From Acidobacteriota bacterium (GTDB taxonomy: Bacteria > Acidobacteriota > Holophagae > Acanthopleuribacterales > Acanthopleuribacteraceae), in the NCBI GenBank assembly GCA_020637335.1, contig JACJWC010000004.1:1-64000 (forward strand): a stretch of 64,000 nucleotides of DNA, given 5' to 3'. Below the pieces are notes generated by a model. It worked only from the letters and a program-made list of their open reading frames with translations, searched no databases and was not told the origin of the DNA. Below, one piece after another: positions 33,984 through 43,362 of this stretch. The translations under genes and the position numbers were made by a program. How positions within the stretch are numbered: the stretch's first letter is position 1; the number at the start of each line of letters is the position of its first letter.

Positions 33984-36053
33984 GTGAAGTATACAGCGGG
34001 TTTGATCCTGATCCTGGGCTTTTTCGGTTGCCAACGGTTACCCGAATACAAACAGGCACCTGTCGTCTTGATCACCATCGACACCTTGCGTTCGGATCAT
34101 CTTCCCGCGTATGGCTATTCCAAAATTCAAACACCAGCCATTTCCCAATTGGCTTCTGAAGGCCTGCTTTTTGAATCCGCTTTCACCAGTGCGCCGATGA
34201 CCCTACCCGCCCACACCTCGTTGATGACCGGTCTGGGTCTGGCCGAACATGGCGTCCTCGATAACGCAAGTTATCAATTGCCAGACAAGCTCTTAACATT
34301 GGCAAGCCAAGCCAAGGCGCACAATTACGATACAGCTGCCTTTGTCTCGAGCATGGTACTGCGCCGCGCGACCGGCATTGACCGCGGTTTTGATGTTTAT
34401 GATGATGACATGAAGCCCGCAAGTGATGCAGATGTAGCGGCTTATGCCGAACGCAGCGGCCAGGAAACCCTGAATCGGGCCATGCATTGGTTGGAAGGCA
34501 AGCAGGACAGACCCTTTTTCCTCTGGATTCACCTGTACGAACCGCATGCACCCTACGAAGCACCCCAATTCCAGCGAGATGGGGTCGGCCCGTACGATAG
34601 CGAGATCCTGGCCTGTGATGCTTTGCTCAACCAACTCTTTTCATCCTTTAAAGCTAAAGGCCTGTATGAAACAACGCTTTGGGTTTTGGCTTCGGACCAT
34701 GGGGAGGCGCTGGGTGAACACGGTGAACAGGAACACGGGTTGTTTGTGTATCGACCCACCGTTCAGATCCCGCTCATCCTAAAATTCCCAGGACAATCCA
34801 AAGGGCGAAGGATCTCAGAAAATGTATCCATTTTAGACGTAAAGCCGACCGTAGCACGCACCTTGGGCTGGCAAGATGAGGGCATTCGTCTGGATGGAAC
34901 CATTCCGCCCCACCGCCAGTTACTGCAAACCGCCTACTCGCCCGCCATTAATTACGGCTGGCACGTTCACCGCGCTGTCATTCAAGATGAAAACCATTTT
35001 GTGTGGGGACGCGATGCCGAACGATTCAACTGGAAAACGGACCCCAAGGAACAGACGAATCTATTGGATCAAAATGGATTTTCCGAATCTATCCAAAAAA
35101 TGCTCAGGGAACCCAAAGTGCAACAGCACAATGCCCAACTCACAGCAGAAGAGAGTGAACTTTTGGCCAGTTTGGGGTATGCGGGTGGAAGCGCTTGGTC
35201 TTCCGATCTGCGCAGCTTGGACCGCTTGGAATTTCTCAAAGTCAACAATGGCATCACGCAGGCCGTTCAGACCGTGAACCGCGGTGAATACGGTTCTGGC
35301 GTGGACCAACTCCAGCCCTTGCTACAGCAATTCCCAACCTTATTAGATGCGCGTTTAGTATTGGCATTCGCCCTGCGCAAATTGGATCGCCTTAAGGAAG
35401 CTGAATTCCTCTTGTCGGACGGCTTAAACCATCATCCGGGTCACCCACAACTCTTAATGGGTTTGGCCCAAGTCAGTTTGAGCCGGGGCGATTACTCTTC
35501 AGCAGAACAAAGCTCCCGCCTGGTTTTGGAAAAAGATCCTCAAACCGCCATACGCCAATTGATCCCGGCATGGTTCCAAACGGGCCAATGGGAAGCCTGC
35601 GCTAGACTGGTTGAATTGGCCCAAAAGTGCGCACCACAAGATCCGGGCCTGAATTACCTGCAAGGGAGACTCGCCTATGAACAGGCGCGTTATGCCGATG
35701 CAGCTCATTTTTTCGAGAAAATCACCACATCGGAAAGTGATCCCGCCTCAATCCGAGCCCAAAATTTATGGTGGTTCGGCGATGCCCTGGCCCGTTCCGG
35801 TGATGTTTCCCAGGCTATCCAAAAGTTTGAACAGGGATTGCAATTGGATCCGACCCACATCGCGTTGCGCCGAAGTCTCAGTCTGGCATGGGCCGATCGC
35901 GGTCAAACCCGCAAAGCGATTCAGGTTTGGGACGAGTGGGTTGCCGAACACCCAAGCCGTGAGAACTACCTGGAAGCAGCCAAAACCATGCAAATGATTG
36001 GTATCCAGAACGCAGCAAGCTTCTACCGCAGCCAAGCGAACCAGTACCCCTGA
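33984..36053 (+). CDS. Lipoprotein: sulfatase-like domain + TPR tail (paralogue 2)
   Basis: 689 residues, a close paralogue of the preceding gene. The lipobox is FFGC (Cys16), the metal Asp33 is in TIDTLRSDHLPAYGY, and the nucleophile loop TLPAHTSLMTG has Thr73 and His77. SDHGEALGEHGEQEHG follows at about 231-246. The C-terminal ~290 residues are TPR-like, with pairs such as LRKLDRLKEAEFLL and YADAAHFFEKI. The GTG start (33984) lies 7 bases after the previous stop, and the stop itself is part of the TGAGG Shine-Dalgarno, so the pair is co-translated. The same argument against sulfatase chemistry applies. The substrate is unknown; an outer-surface location is inferred. Confidence 0.87.
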   Translation: MKYTAGLILILGFFGCQRLPEYKQAPVVLITIDTLRSDHLPAYGYSKIQTPAISQLASEGLLFESAFTSAPMTLPAHTSLMTGLGLAEHGVLDNASYQLPDKLLTLASQAKAHNYDTAAFVSSMVLRRATGIDRGFDVYDDDMKPASDADVAAYAERSGQETLNRAMHWLEGKQDRPFFLWIHLYEPHAPYEAPQFQRDGVGPYDSEILACDALLNQLFSSFKAKGLYETTLWVLASDHGEALGEHGEQEHGLFVYRPTVQIPLILKFPGQSKGRRISENVSILDVKPTVARTLGWQDEGIRLDGTIPPHRQLLQTAYSPAINYGWHVHRAVIQDENHFVWGRDAERFNWKTDPKEQTNLLDQNGFSESIQKMLREPKVQQHNAQLTAEESELLASLGYAGGSAWSSDLRSLDRLEFLKVNNGITQAVQTVNRGEYGSGVDQLQPLLQQFPTLLDARLVLAFALRKLDRLKEAEFLLSDGLNHHPGHPQLLMGLAQVSLSRGDYSSAEQSSRLVLEKDPQTAIRQLIPAWFQTGQWEACARLVELAQKCAPQDPGLNYLQGRLAYEQARYADAAHFFEKITTSESDPASIRAQNLWWFGDALARSGDVSQAIQKFEQGLQLDPTHIALRRSLSLAWADRGQTRKAIQVWDEWVAEHPSRENYLEAAKTMQMIGIQNAASFYRSQANQYP

Positions 36054-36294
36054 TTCAATCATTTGGATTTAGACCAGTCCGAGATCCATTTGGTCGTTGC
36101 AAGACCCGCTAAAAACACAAACAAGCCTAAATACTGCAGCTACTTAAGTGTTTTTACAATTTTTACACTTTTATGGCACAGCGATTGCCCTTTGCTTACT
36201 TGGATCCTATCCATCACTCAATCTTTTTATGGGAACCATTCGGTCTTTTGGACTGAATCATTATGGAAAACTCCAATCAGCGGAGGAATATCAA
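36054..36294 (+). other. 240-base leader before the Oar-like receptor
   Basis: AT-rich spacer between paralogue 2 and the receptor. I see no convincing -35/-10 pair and no terminator hairpin with a U-tract. Candidate hexamers are weak (TTGCCC-N17-TATCCA near 36185). It is large enough for an independent regulated promoter. Confidence 0.5.
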
Positions 36295-39168
36295 ATGAAG
36301 CGAATAGGAACAGTTGCTTTGCTGATGGGCTTGGCTTTTAGCTTTGTGCTAGGCCAAGACTATAAAGGCAAAGTACTCCTCTCGGTGACAACCGAGGACG
36401 GCAGCCCATTACCCGGCGCTGTCGCACAGTTGACGTCTCCCACTTTCTCTCGATCTTTTGTTTCCGATAGCAACGGTGCTATCCGATTCGTCGGTCTTGA
36501 GCCAGACACATATGAACTCAGGGTGTCCCTGACCGGATTCAATACCGTGGTGCGGCCCGGTGTAACCGTTGAAACCGGTGCAAGTGTCCGGATTTCGGTG
36601 CCCATGAGTCCAGCCACTGAAGTGGTTGAAATGGTAGTCACGGCAGAAACACCGCTTATGGATGCGCGCAAGGTCGGGACATCAACCGTTGTGACGACGG
36701 ATGAACTGTATCTCTTACCCCAATCCCGCGATCCGTGGTCTGTTCTAACGACAGTGCCTTCCATCCAATCGGATCGGATCAACATTGGTGGATCGGAATC
36801 GGGCCAACAGTCCAATTTTGCTGGCAAAGGCGATGATGGTGGCACCGCTTCTTGGGTCATGGACGGGGTTGAATTTACCGATCCCGCAGCCCGGGGTGCC
36901 TCTCAAAGTTATCTGGACTTTGCCAGCTTTAGCCAAATCGGTGTTACGACTGGCGGTGCCGATGCTTCCCAACGCTCATCTGGAGCACGCCTAAATTTCG
37001 TAACCAAAAAGGGCTCAAACGTTCATACCGGCTCCATGTCACTGGTGTGGGCCGACCGCGATTTCCAGAGCCACAACAATGAAAACACCTTCACTCTGGA
37101 TGGCGAACCGTTCCTGGGCAATCGGATCGGTGAAACCTTTGAAAAATCGTTTGAATTGGGGGGTCCTATCGTCAAGGATCGTCTGTGGTATTGGGGCGCG
37201 TTCAACCAAAACTCTATCGACACCACTACCATTAACGGTTCATCGGATAAAACCACCCTCGAAAACCTTAGCATTAAATTGCACGGGGATATCACGAATA
37301 CCACCCGTTTCACTGCTTTTTATACCCAAGGCGACAAAATCAAAAACGGCCGCGGAGCAGGTGTAGATCGCCCGCAAAATACGACCTGGAACCAATCCGG
37401 TCCGACACCCATCTACAAATTTGAAATCAGCCAGTTGGTCGGTGACAGCACCGAGCTAACTGCCACTTACGGTCGGGTAGATGGCCAATTTGCCCTCAAG
37501 CCGATCGGCACCAGTGGTCAATTGGGATACGACCTGGATACAGGATTTTGGGACAACACTACCTATTTTGACTACGCTACAGAACGACCCGTACGGCAAG
37601 CAGAAATCAAAGGCAACACCTTCCTGTCCACCAATGCAATGGAACACGAGCTTCAATACGGCTTCAAATACTATGAAGCGACGGTAGGTTCGACCTCTCG
37701 CGCTGGCGATGATCAGCTCATCCTTTATTACTACGGCAGTACTGGTGAAGCGGATACGGTCCTGCTGTATCGCGAAGGTAATCTGATCACCGATCTGGAC
37801 GCCAACTCAGCCTATGTCAGCGATACCATGTCGTGGGGCAATTGGACTGTCACAGCCGGTTTGCGCTGGGATAAACAAAGCGGCCAAAACAAAGCCTCCA
37901 GCACCGAAGGCAACCGTTTTAATCCTGAAGCATTACCTGACCTCAATTTCCTCGGTCAAGATGAACCCTTCTCCTGGAGCACTGTTGCTCCGCGGATCGG
38001 TGCGACCTATAACTGGGGTTCGGATCGCCAATATCTCCTGCGCGCCAATGCTTCGATCTATTACGACACATTGAGCACGGGTTACATCAGCTACACCAAT
38101 CCGGCTTGGTATGTCACGAGTTACCACATTTGGAACGATTTGGATGGCGACCTTCAACTGGATGAAGGTGAATTAGGCGATCGAATTGGCGGCGATGCCG
38201 ATCCGGACAACCCGGCAGCACAAACCACCATTAACCTGATTGATCCTGACCTAAAACCCAATAAAACAACGGAAATTGCCTTTGGGTTTGAGTATGCCAT
38301 CAACCCTGAGTTCACACTTGCAGCCGATTTCACCCACCGCAAACTGGACGATGACTACCATCAACGCCTATTCGGCATTTCGCGCAGCGACTACCGATTG
38401 GCCGATGAACCCATCGTTGGTGTGAATCCGTTTACGGGTGAAACCTATACCATTGACTATTACGTGGTAACCGAAGCAGGTGGCGCCAATAACCCCAACC
38501 GCGGCTTTATCTTTGAGAACCGCGATGGGTATAGCGAGGTCTATCAAGGACTCGAACTCTCCGCCACCAAACGTCTCTCCAATCGCTGGATGTTGCGCGG
38601 CAACATTGTGTTCCAAGATTGGACCCGCAATGTCGACGAATCCAAACTGGTGGACCCGAACAACTACTGGGATGGTCGCAATGAAGATGGTGGCACGATA
38701 GGCATTCAAAGCGCTGGATCGGGCAACCGTTCCAACGTTTGGTCCGGTGGCGCTAAATGGCAAGGCAACATCAATGGCCTGTACCAATTACCTTGGAATC
38801 TGACCGTGTCTGGTAACTTGTTCTTCCGCGAAGGCTACGCCGTACCGCTCGGTTATCGCGTTGGCGTTACGGACGACGATGGTTTCTTCCATCGCAACGC
38901 AACCCAGGACGATCCGCTCAGCACCACCTTTGCCGTCGCCAGTTTTGATTCCTATCACTACGATGACGTTTACAACCTGGACCTGAAACTTGGCAAAAAT
39001 TTCGATTTGGGTACCACCAAATTGGAATTGTCTTGTGAAGTTTTCAACGTGTTTAATGAAGACACGGTTCTGGCCCGCAACTTGCGCCTGGATCAATCCA
39101 CGGCAAGTGAACCCCGCGAAATCCTGTCTCCCCGGATTGCGCGTTTCTCAGCCCGAATCAACTTCTAA
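36295..39168 (+). CDS. Oar-like TonB-dependent outer membrane receptor
   Basis: 957 residues. A signal peptide (1-20, ending LGQD) leads into a carboxypeptidase-regulatory-like Ig domain (about 25-105, with GSPLPGAVAQLTS and GLEPDTYELRVSLTGF). A plug domain follows (about 110-235, with the DGVEFTDPAARG segment). The beta-barrel of ~700 residues ends in a terminal Phe (RFSARINF), the outer-membrane assembly signal. Oar-type proteins are abundant in acidobacteria and myxobacteria; they import large ligands or take part in protein export. No SusD partner is present. GGAGGAATATCAA sets the start at 36295; the open frame extends upstream to 36148. It lies between the second and third AP-superfamily lipoproteins. 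Confidence 0.9.
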   Translation: MKRIGTVALLMGLAFSFVLGQDYKGKVLLSVTTEDGSPLPGAVAQLTSPTFSRSFVSDSNGAIRFVGLEPDTYELRVSLTGFNTVVRPGVTVETGASVRISVPMSPATEVVEMVVTAETPLMDARKVGTSTVVTTDELYLLPQSRDPWSVLTTVPSIQSDRINIGGSESGQQSNFAGKGDDGGTASWVMDGVEFTDPAARGASQSYLDFASFSQIGVTTGGADASQRSSGARLNFVTKKGSNVHTGSMSLVWADRDFQSHNNENTFTLDGEPFLGNRIGETFEKSFELGGPIVKDRLWYWGAFNQNSIDTTTINGSSDKTTLENLSIKLHGDITNTTRFTAFYTQGDKIKNGRGAGVDRPQNTTWNQSGPTPIYKFEISQLVGDSTELTATYGRVDGQFALKPIGTSGQLGYDLDTGFWDNTTYFDYATERPVRQAEIKGNTFLSTNAMEHELQYGFKYYEATVGSTSRAGDDQLILYYYGSTGEADTVLLYREGNLITDLDANSAYVSDTMSWGNWTVTAGLRWDKQSGQNKASSTEGNRFNPEALPDLNFLGQDEPFSWSTVAPRIGATYNWGSDRQYLLRANASIYYDTLSTGYISYTNPAWYVTSYHIWNDLDGDLQLDEGELGDRIGGDADPDNPAAQTTINLIDPDLKPNKTTEIAFGFEYAINPEFTLAADFTHRKLDDDYHQRLFGISRSDYRLADEPIVGVNPFTGETYTIDYYVVTEAGGANNPNRGFIFENRDGYSEVYQGLELSATKRLSNRWMLRGNIVFQDWTRNVDESKLVDPNNYWDGRNEDGGTIGIQSAGSGNRSNVWSGGAKWQGNINGLYQLPWNLTVSGNLFFREGYAVPLGYRVGVTDDDGFFHRNATQDDPLSTTFAVASFDSYHYDDVYNLDLKLGKNFDLGTTKLELSCEVFNVFNEDTVLARNLRLDQSTASEPREILSPRIARFSARINF

Positions 39169-39181
39169 TTCAACCTCAATG

Positions 39182-39207
39182 CGGGGGCCTGTCACGGGCC
39201 CCCGTTT
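39182..39207 (+). terminator. GC-rich hairpin between receptor and third lipoprotein
   Basis: Stem CGGGGGCC/GGCCCCCG (39182-39189 with 39197-39204) with a seven-base loop, followed by only TTT. It may be a partial terminator that lowers expression of the downstream gene relative to the receptor. Confidence 0.6.
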
Positions 39208-39219
39208 CCAGGTAGGTCC

Positions 39220-41253
39220 ATGAAAAAGTATCTTCTTTGTCTCAGTTTATTAGCGTTGTTTTGCTGTGATCGCGCTTCGCATCCTCAAGCAACTCAAGCA
39301 GATGTACCTGCCCCAACCAATCTCATTTTGATCACTATTGATACTTGGCGTTACGATGCGGCAGGCTTTTTGGGCCATCCGGTTCTCAAAACACCACTAT
39401 TGGACCAATTGGCTGCGGAAGGTTTGGTTTTTGATCGAAGCTACGCCCATGCCGTCGTTACCCAGCCCAGCCACGCCAGCATTCTGACTGGCCTTTTACC
39501 CTATGAACACGGTATTCGAGACAACAGCGGTTTCCGCCTGGCACCCAACACGCCTACCCTCGCCTCTTTGTTAAAACAGAAGGGTTTCAAGACCGGTGCA
39601 TTCGTTTCCGCATTTCCTTTGGATGCCCGTTATGGCCTGAACCAGGGTTTTGATGTGTATGATGACTTTGTCGAAGGGTATAAGGTTGAAGGCGCACATG
39701 TCCCGGAACGCCCGGGCAAAGCTACGCTCGAAGCAGCACAAAGCTGGTATCAAAGCCAAACCGGTCATTCTAGGTTCTTATGGGTCCATTTATACGGTCC
39801 CCACTTCCCGTACCGACCCGACGCCCCATTCGAACAGCAATATCCTCAGAACCCTTATCTCGGCGAAGTGGCTCAGGTCGACAGCGAACTCAGTTCCTTG
39901 TTCAACATGGCACGATCCGAAGGTAACACCATCATAGTGGTAACCGCCGATCACGGCGAAGGTTTGGGCGATCACGGTGAATTAACCCATGGCCTGTTCG
40001 CTTACGAGGCAACCTTGCGCGTTCCGCTGGTAATTTGGGGCCCCAATTGGATTCAACCCGGTCATCAGCCCAAGGCGGTTGGCCATATGGACTTGCTACC
40101 AACCCTTTCCACTTTGTTCCACTTCAAACCACCACAAGTTAATGGGCGCAATCTTCTTGCTCCTTTCTCAGATACACCGCTGTACTTCGAAGCGCTAAGT
40201 GCCTATTACAACCGCGGTTGGGCACCCTTGCGGGGTTGTGTCGCACAAGGCCAAAAATCGATCCATTTACCCATTCCGGAACGCTATGACTTGGAGAATG
40301 ACCCTGCAGAGCAAGCCAACTTAGCGACACGCACCCCTTCAAATCAATCCTACTGTTTTGATGAGCGCCACATGCCCCAAATGCGCACGGAAAACCTGAG
40401 TCCAGAGGAACAGGCCAAGCTCGCCAGCCTCGGCTATTCGGCAAGCGCCCTTCCGGGTGAATGGTCTGAAGACAAGGACCCCAAAAACCTGATTGCCATC
40501 GACCACGCCATGAATCGCGCATTTGCAGCTGCCGCAGACCACCAATGGTCCCAGGCCTGCCAATTACTCGAAAAGTTGCTAGCCGACCAACCTCATGCCG
40601 AAATCATTTACCAATACTTGAGTGATTATCAGCGTGCTGCAGGCGACTTGGATGGTGCACGAAACACTTTAGTTCGTGCGGTTCGCCAAGGATTGCAATC
40701 GGAAACGACTTGTCGAAAATTGGCGTTGGCTTTTCTGGAATCCAACCAAGCCCAGAATGCGATGCAAGTCCTGACGCCCTTTCAGCAGACTTCCGACCCA
40801 GAGACCCACGCCACCAGAGCCAAAGTCAATGCAGCACTCGGTCGAATGCCAGAAGCTCAAGCCGACTTTGAAAAAGCCCTCCAAATCGACCCTGAGGACC
40901 CCCAAATTCAAGCCGATTATGGCACCTTACTGTTAATGCAAAAACAATGGCAACCCGCAAAGGACCATTTTCAAAAGGCTTTGGCGCATAACCCCAATAA
41001 TGCCTCCGCCTGGAATGGACTGGGTGTCATTGCCTTCCAAAACGAGCAGTGGGATGCAGCACTTGCTGCCTTTAGCAAGGCTGTTGCGCAAGATCCCAGC
41101 CTGTATTTCGCCCAAGCGAACATTGCCCTTCTAAGAGAGAAGAAAGGCATGATTCCGCAAGCAATCGAAGCCTGGCGCGTTTATCTCGACATCGCTCCCC
41201 CGGATAAACGGCCCTACGCCCTCCACAAAATCCAAAGTCTTGAAACAAATTAA
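39220..41253 (+). CDS. Lipoprotein: sulfatase-like domain + TPR tail (paralogue 3)
   Basis: 677 residues. The signal peptide ends in a Cys pair (LFCC, residues 15-16), so it is probably a lipoprotein. Metal Asp41 is in TIDTWRYDAAG, the nucleophile loop VTQPSHASILTG has Thr81 and His85, and ADHGEGLGDHGELTHG completes the metal site. C-terminal TPRs (about 430-677) are textbook, e.g. ADFEKALQIDPEDPQIQ and AWNGLGVIAFQNEQWDAA. It is more divergent from paralogues 1 and 2 than they are from each other. An AGGTAGG precedes the ATG. The receptor gene is 51 bases upstream and the VWFA gene 15 bases downstream. Confidence 0.88.
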   Translation: MKKYLLCLSLLALFCCDRASHPQATQADVPAPTNLILITIDTWRYDAAGFLGHPVLKTPLLDQLAAEGLVFDRSYAHAVVTQPSHASILTGLLPYEHGIRDNSGFRLAPNTPTLASLLKQKGFKTGAFVSAFPLDARYGLNQGFDVYDDFVEGYKVEGAHVPERPGKATLEAAQSWYQSQTGHSRFLWVHLYGPHFPYRPDAPFEQQYPQNPYLGEVAQVDSELSSLFNMARSEGNTIIVVTADHGEGLGDHGELTHGLFAYEATLRVPLVIWGPNWIQPGHQPKAVGHMDLLPTLSTLFHFKPPQVNGRNLLAPFSDTPLYFEALSAYYNRGWAPLRGCVAQGQKSIHLPIPERYDLENDPAEQANLATRTPSNQSYCFDERHMPQMRTENLSPEEQAKLASLGYSASALPGEWSEDKDPKNLIAIDHAMNRAFAAAADHQWSQACQLLEKLLADQPHAEIIYQYLSDYQRAAGDLDGARNTLVRAVRQGLQSETTCRKLALAFLESNQAQNAMQVLTPFQQTSDPETHATRAKVNAALGRMPEAQADFEKALQIDPEDPQIQADYGTLLLMQKQWQPAKDHFQKALAHNPNNASAWNGLGVIAFQNEQWDAALAAFSKAVAQDPSLYFAQANIALLREKKGMIPQAIEAWRVYLDIAPPDKRPYALHKIQSLETN

Positions 41254-41268
41254 ATAAGGAGTCTTCCC

Positions 41269-43362
41269 ATGTGGATGAACTGGGTCTGGATTCTGGGCCT
41301 TTTTGGCACCCCGAGTCAGCAGGAATTCGATCGATATTATGAGGAACTCAGCGTTGTTTTATATCAATTACAAATTAACGTAACCGACAAAAATGGAGAC
41401 CCCATCACCGATTTGGGTCCAGCAGACTTCGAAATTCTGCTCGAAGGTCAAGCTCAAAAAATTGAGGGACTGGAATACGTCAATATCAACCAGATGCCCG
41501 AAATGAACCCGAGCACACCCGCCATTAGCCAGCAAGCAAGGCGGGTCTTTGTCTTTTTCTTCGATTTGCGCTACTCGAGTAAACGCGGCGTTCTAAGCGC
41601 ACGTGAAGCCAGTCGTGATTTTGTCCAGAACCAAATGGCGCCAGCCGATTTGGTTGGAATCTTTACCTACACCCCAATCAACGGCATCCAAATGGCCGCC
41701 AACTTTACCAGTGATACCGGCCTGCTTCTGACCGCTCTTGATGATTTGGGATTGGATAAGAGCAAACACACCATTGACGGGCCGGCAGGCTATTTCTTGT
41801 CCGAAATGCTGAACGATTTTCAACGCCGCTTGGCCACGGGCGGGAGTGGGCGCGGTGGATCTGCGGATATGGCCGAGGATTATTTTTTGGAAATGGTGGA
41901 AACGGCCAGTTACTCAGAACGGCGTAATTACGATCGCGAAGTGCTGCAATTTTTGGAGAATTTTAAAGCATTCGCCAGTGGCCTGAAGTACATTCGCGGC
42001 CGCAAAAACCTGGTTTGGTTCTCCTCCGGCTTTGATAGCAGTGGGCTGGTAGGCGAAAGTATGGACCAGCTGAAACAAAACTCCGAGCGTATCATCAATG
42101 GCGATATTTCCCGGGTTTCCAGCAACCAGCTCGGCTCGAGCCAAATCCAAAATGCCAGCACCCAAGTGGTGGAAGAGCTTCAGGCCAGTGGAGCAGTTCT
42201 TTTTGCCTTGGATACCAGCTTGTTGGACGGGATGTCCTCCCAGAAAAGCGGTTTACAAACCTTGAATTTTTTCAGTGTGGACAGCGGGGGCCGGGTGTAT
42301 ACCAACAGCAATAACCTTTCGGATTCGCTCGACAAAGTGGAACAAATTACCTCTGGCTATTATTTGGCCCGTTTCACGCCCGAAGCTAAGTTAAAACCCG
42401 GCGAAGTCGGAAAAATCAAGGTAAAGGTCAACCGGCCCGGTGTCCGTGTGTATGCATCCAAAGGCCTTTTGTTAGACCCCGACTTTAAAAATATGAGCCG
42501 CTTGGAAAAGGCGATCCAACTTTCCGAATTCCTGGGTCGCGACCAAATTTCTCGGGCCATTCCGGTCGAAGTCGATTTGATGCCATTACCCTTCCATAAA
42601 GAGATGGGTCGCGCTTTTGTTCAAGCAGATATTGACCCCCATTTCCTCTTTGTGACGGGCTCGGCCAAAAAACGCGAGCTTGAGATTTATACCCAGGCCA
42701 TTGACCTGGCCACCCAGGAAGTATTCGACCAGGATTGGTTCATTTTTGAAATCGATCCAAGCCGTATGGAAGCCCAAAAAGATTCGGCAACTATCCGCTA
42801 CATGACCAGCTTGTTTATGAAACCGGGCACTTACCGGATCAAAATGGTGGTTCGGGACGGCTTAACCGGAAAGGTGGGCTCTTGGATTCAGGATTATCAA
42901 CAGGATGGGTCAGCCGAATCCTGTTTGGGTCGAATCCTGACCCGTTCTTCCAAAATGGTTCTCAAGGAGCCCGAGGAATTTGCGCGCAAAAAACGCTTGG
43001 GCGACCTGGATTTTTCAGCCCCGTTTGCCTTGGATGGGCAGCAACCCTTGCCCGCCATAAATGCCCAAATTGGACCCAAAACAGCGATTTTAGATGCTTG
43101 GTTTCTTTTGGATTCGCCAAAACAAGCGGGCCAACCACAGATCAGCTTAATGCTCGAGAAACCAGACGGAAGCTATCAACCGATTGCCTCAGAGTGGGTT
43201 CAAGCACACCTCCAAAATCAAGCAGGACGCATGAGCGCCTACCTGCCCATCCAAACGCAAAAACTGGGTTTACAACCGGGAACCTACACCTTATTTGCGC
43301 AATTCCAATTCGAAAACAATTCGCCGCTTCGCACACAGGTGCCGTTTGAAGTGATGCCTTAA
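41269..43362 (+). CDS. VWFA-related acidobacterial-type secreted protein
   Basis: 697 residues. An N-terminal hydrophobic stretch (MWMNWVWILGLFG) is a probable export signal. Residues about 30-75 read LQINVTDKNGDPITDLGPADFEI-type, the typical lead-in of the 'VWFA-related Acidobacterial domain'. The VWA fold itself follows (FVFFFDLRYSS, LVWFSSGFD, SGAVLFALDTSLLDG). The MIDAS is degenerate: the first motif reads DLRYSS rather than DxSxS. The second half is beta-rich and unassigned. AAGGAG precedes the ATG by several bases. The gene ends the AP-superfamily block, and its last bases overlap the end of the convergent DUF2071 gene. Confidence 0.85.
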   Translation: MWMNWVWILGLFGTPSQQEFDRYYEELSVVLYQLQINVTDKNGDPITDLGPADFEILLEGQAQKIEGLEYVNINQMPEMNPSTPAISQQARRVFVFFFDLRYSSKRGVLSAREASRDFVQNQMAPADLVGIFTYTPINGIQMAANFTSDTGLLLTALDDLGLDKSKHTIDGPAGYFLSEMLNDFQRRLATGGSGRGGSADMAEDYFLEMVETASYSERRNYDREVLQFLENFKAFASGLKYIRGRKNLVWFSSGFDSSGLVGESMDQLKQNSERIINGDISRVSSNQLGSSQIQNASTQVVEELQASGAVLFALDTSLLDGMSSQKSGLQTLNFFSVDSGGRVYTNSNNLSDSLDKVEQITSGYYLARFTPEAKLKPGEVGKIKVKVNRPGVRVYASKGLLLDPDFKNMSRLEKAIQLSEFLGRDQISRAIPVEVDLMPLPFHKEMGRAFVQADIDPHFLFVTGSAKKRELEIYTQAIDLATQEVFDQDWFIFEIDPSRMEAQKDSATIRYMTSLFMKPGTYRIKMVVRDGLTGKVGSWIQDYQQDGSAESCLGRILTRSSKMVLKEPEEFARKKRLGDLDFSAPFALDGQQPLPAINAQIGPKTAILDAWFLLDSPKQAGQPQISLMLEKPDGSYQPIASEWVQAHLQNQAGRMSAYLPIQTQKLGLQPGTYTLFAQFQFENNSPLRTQVPFEVMP

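Noticed and set aside
36148..36294. 49-codon extension of the receptor gene
   Set aside because: The extension would put the signal peptide in the interior, and a GGAGG-ATG start lies at 36295.
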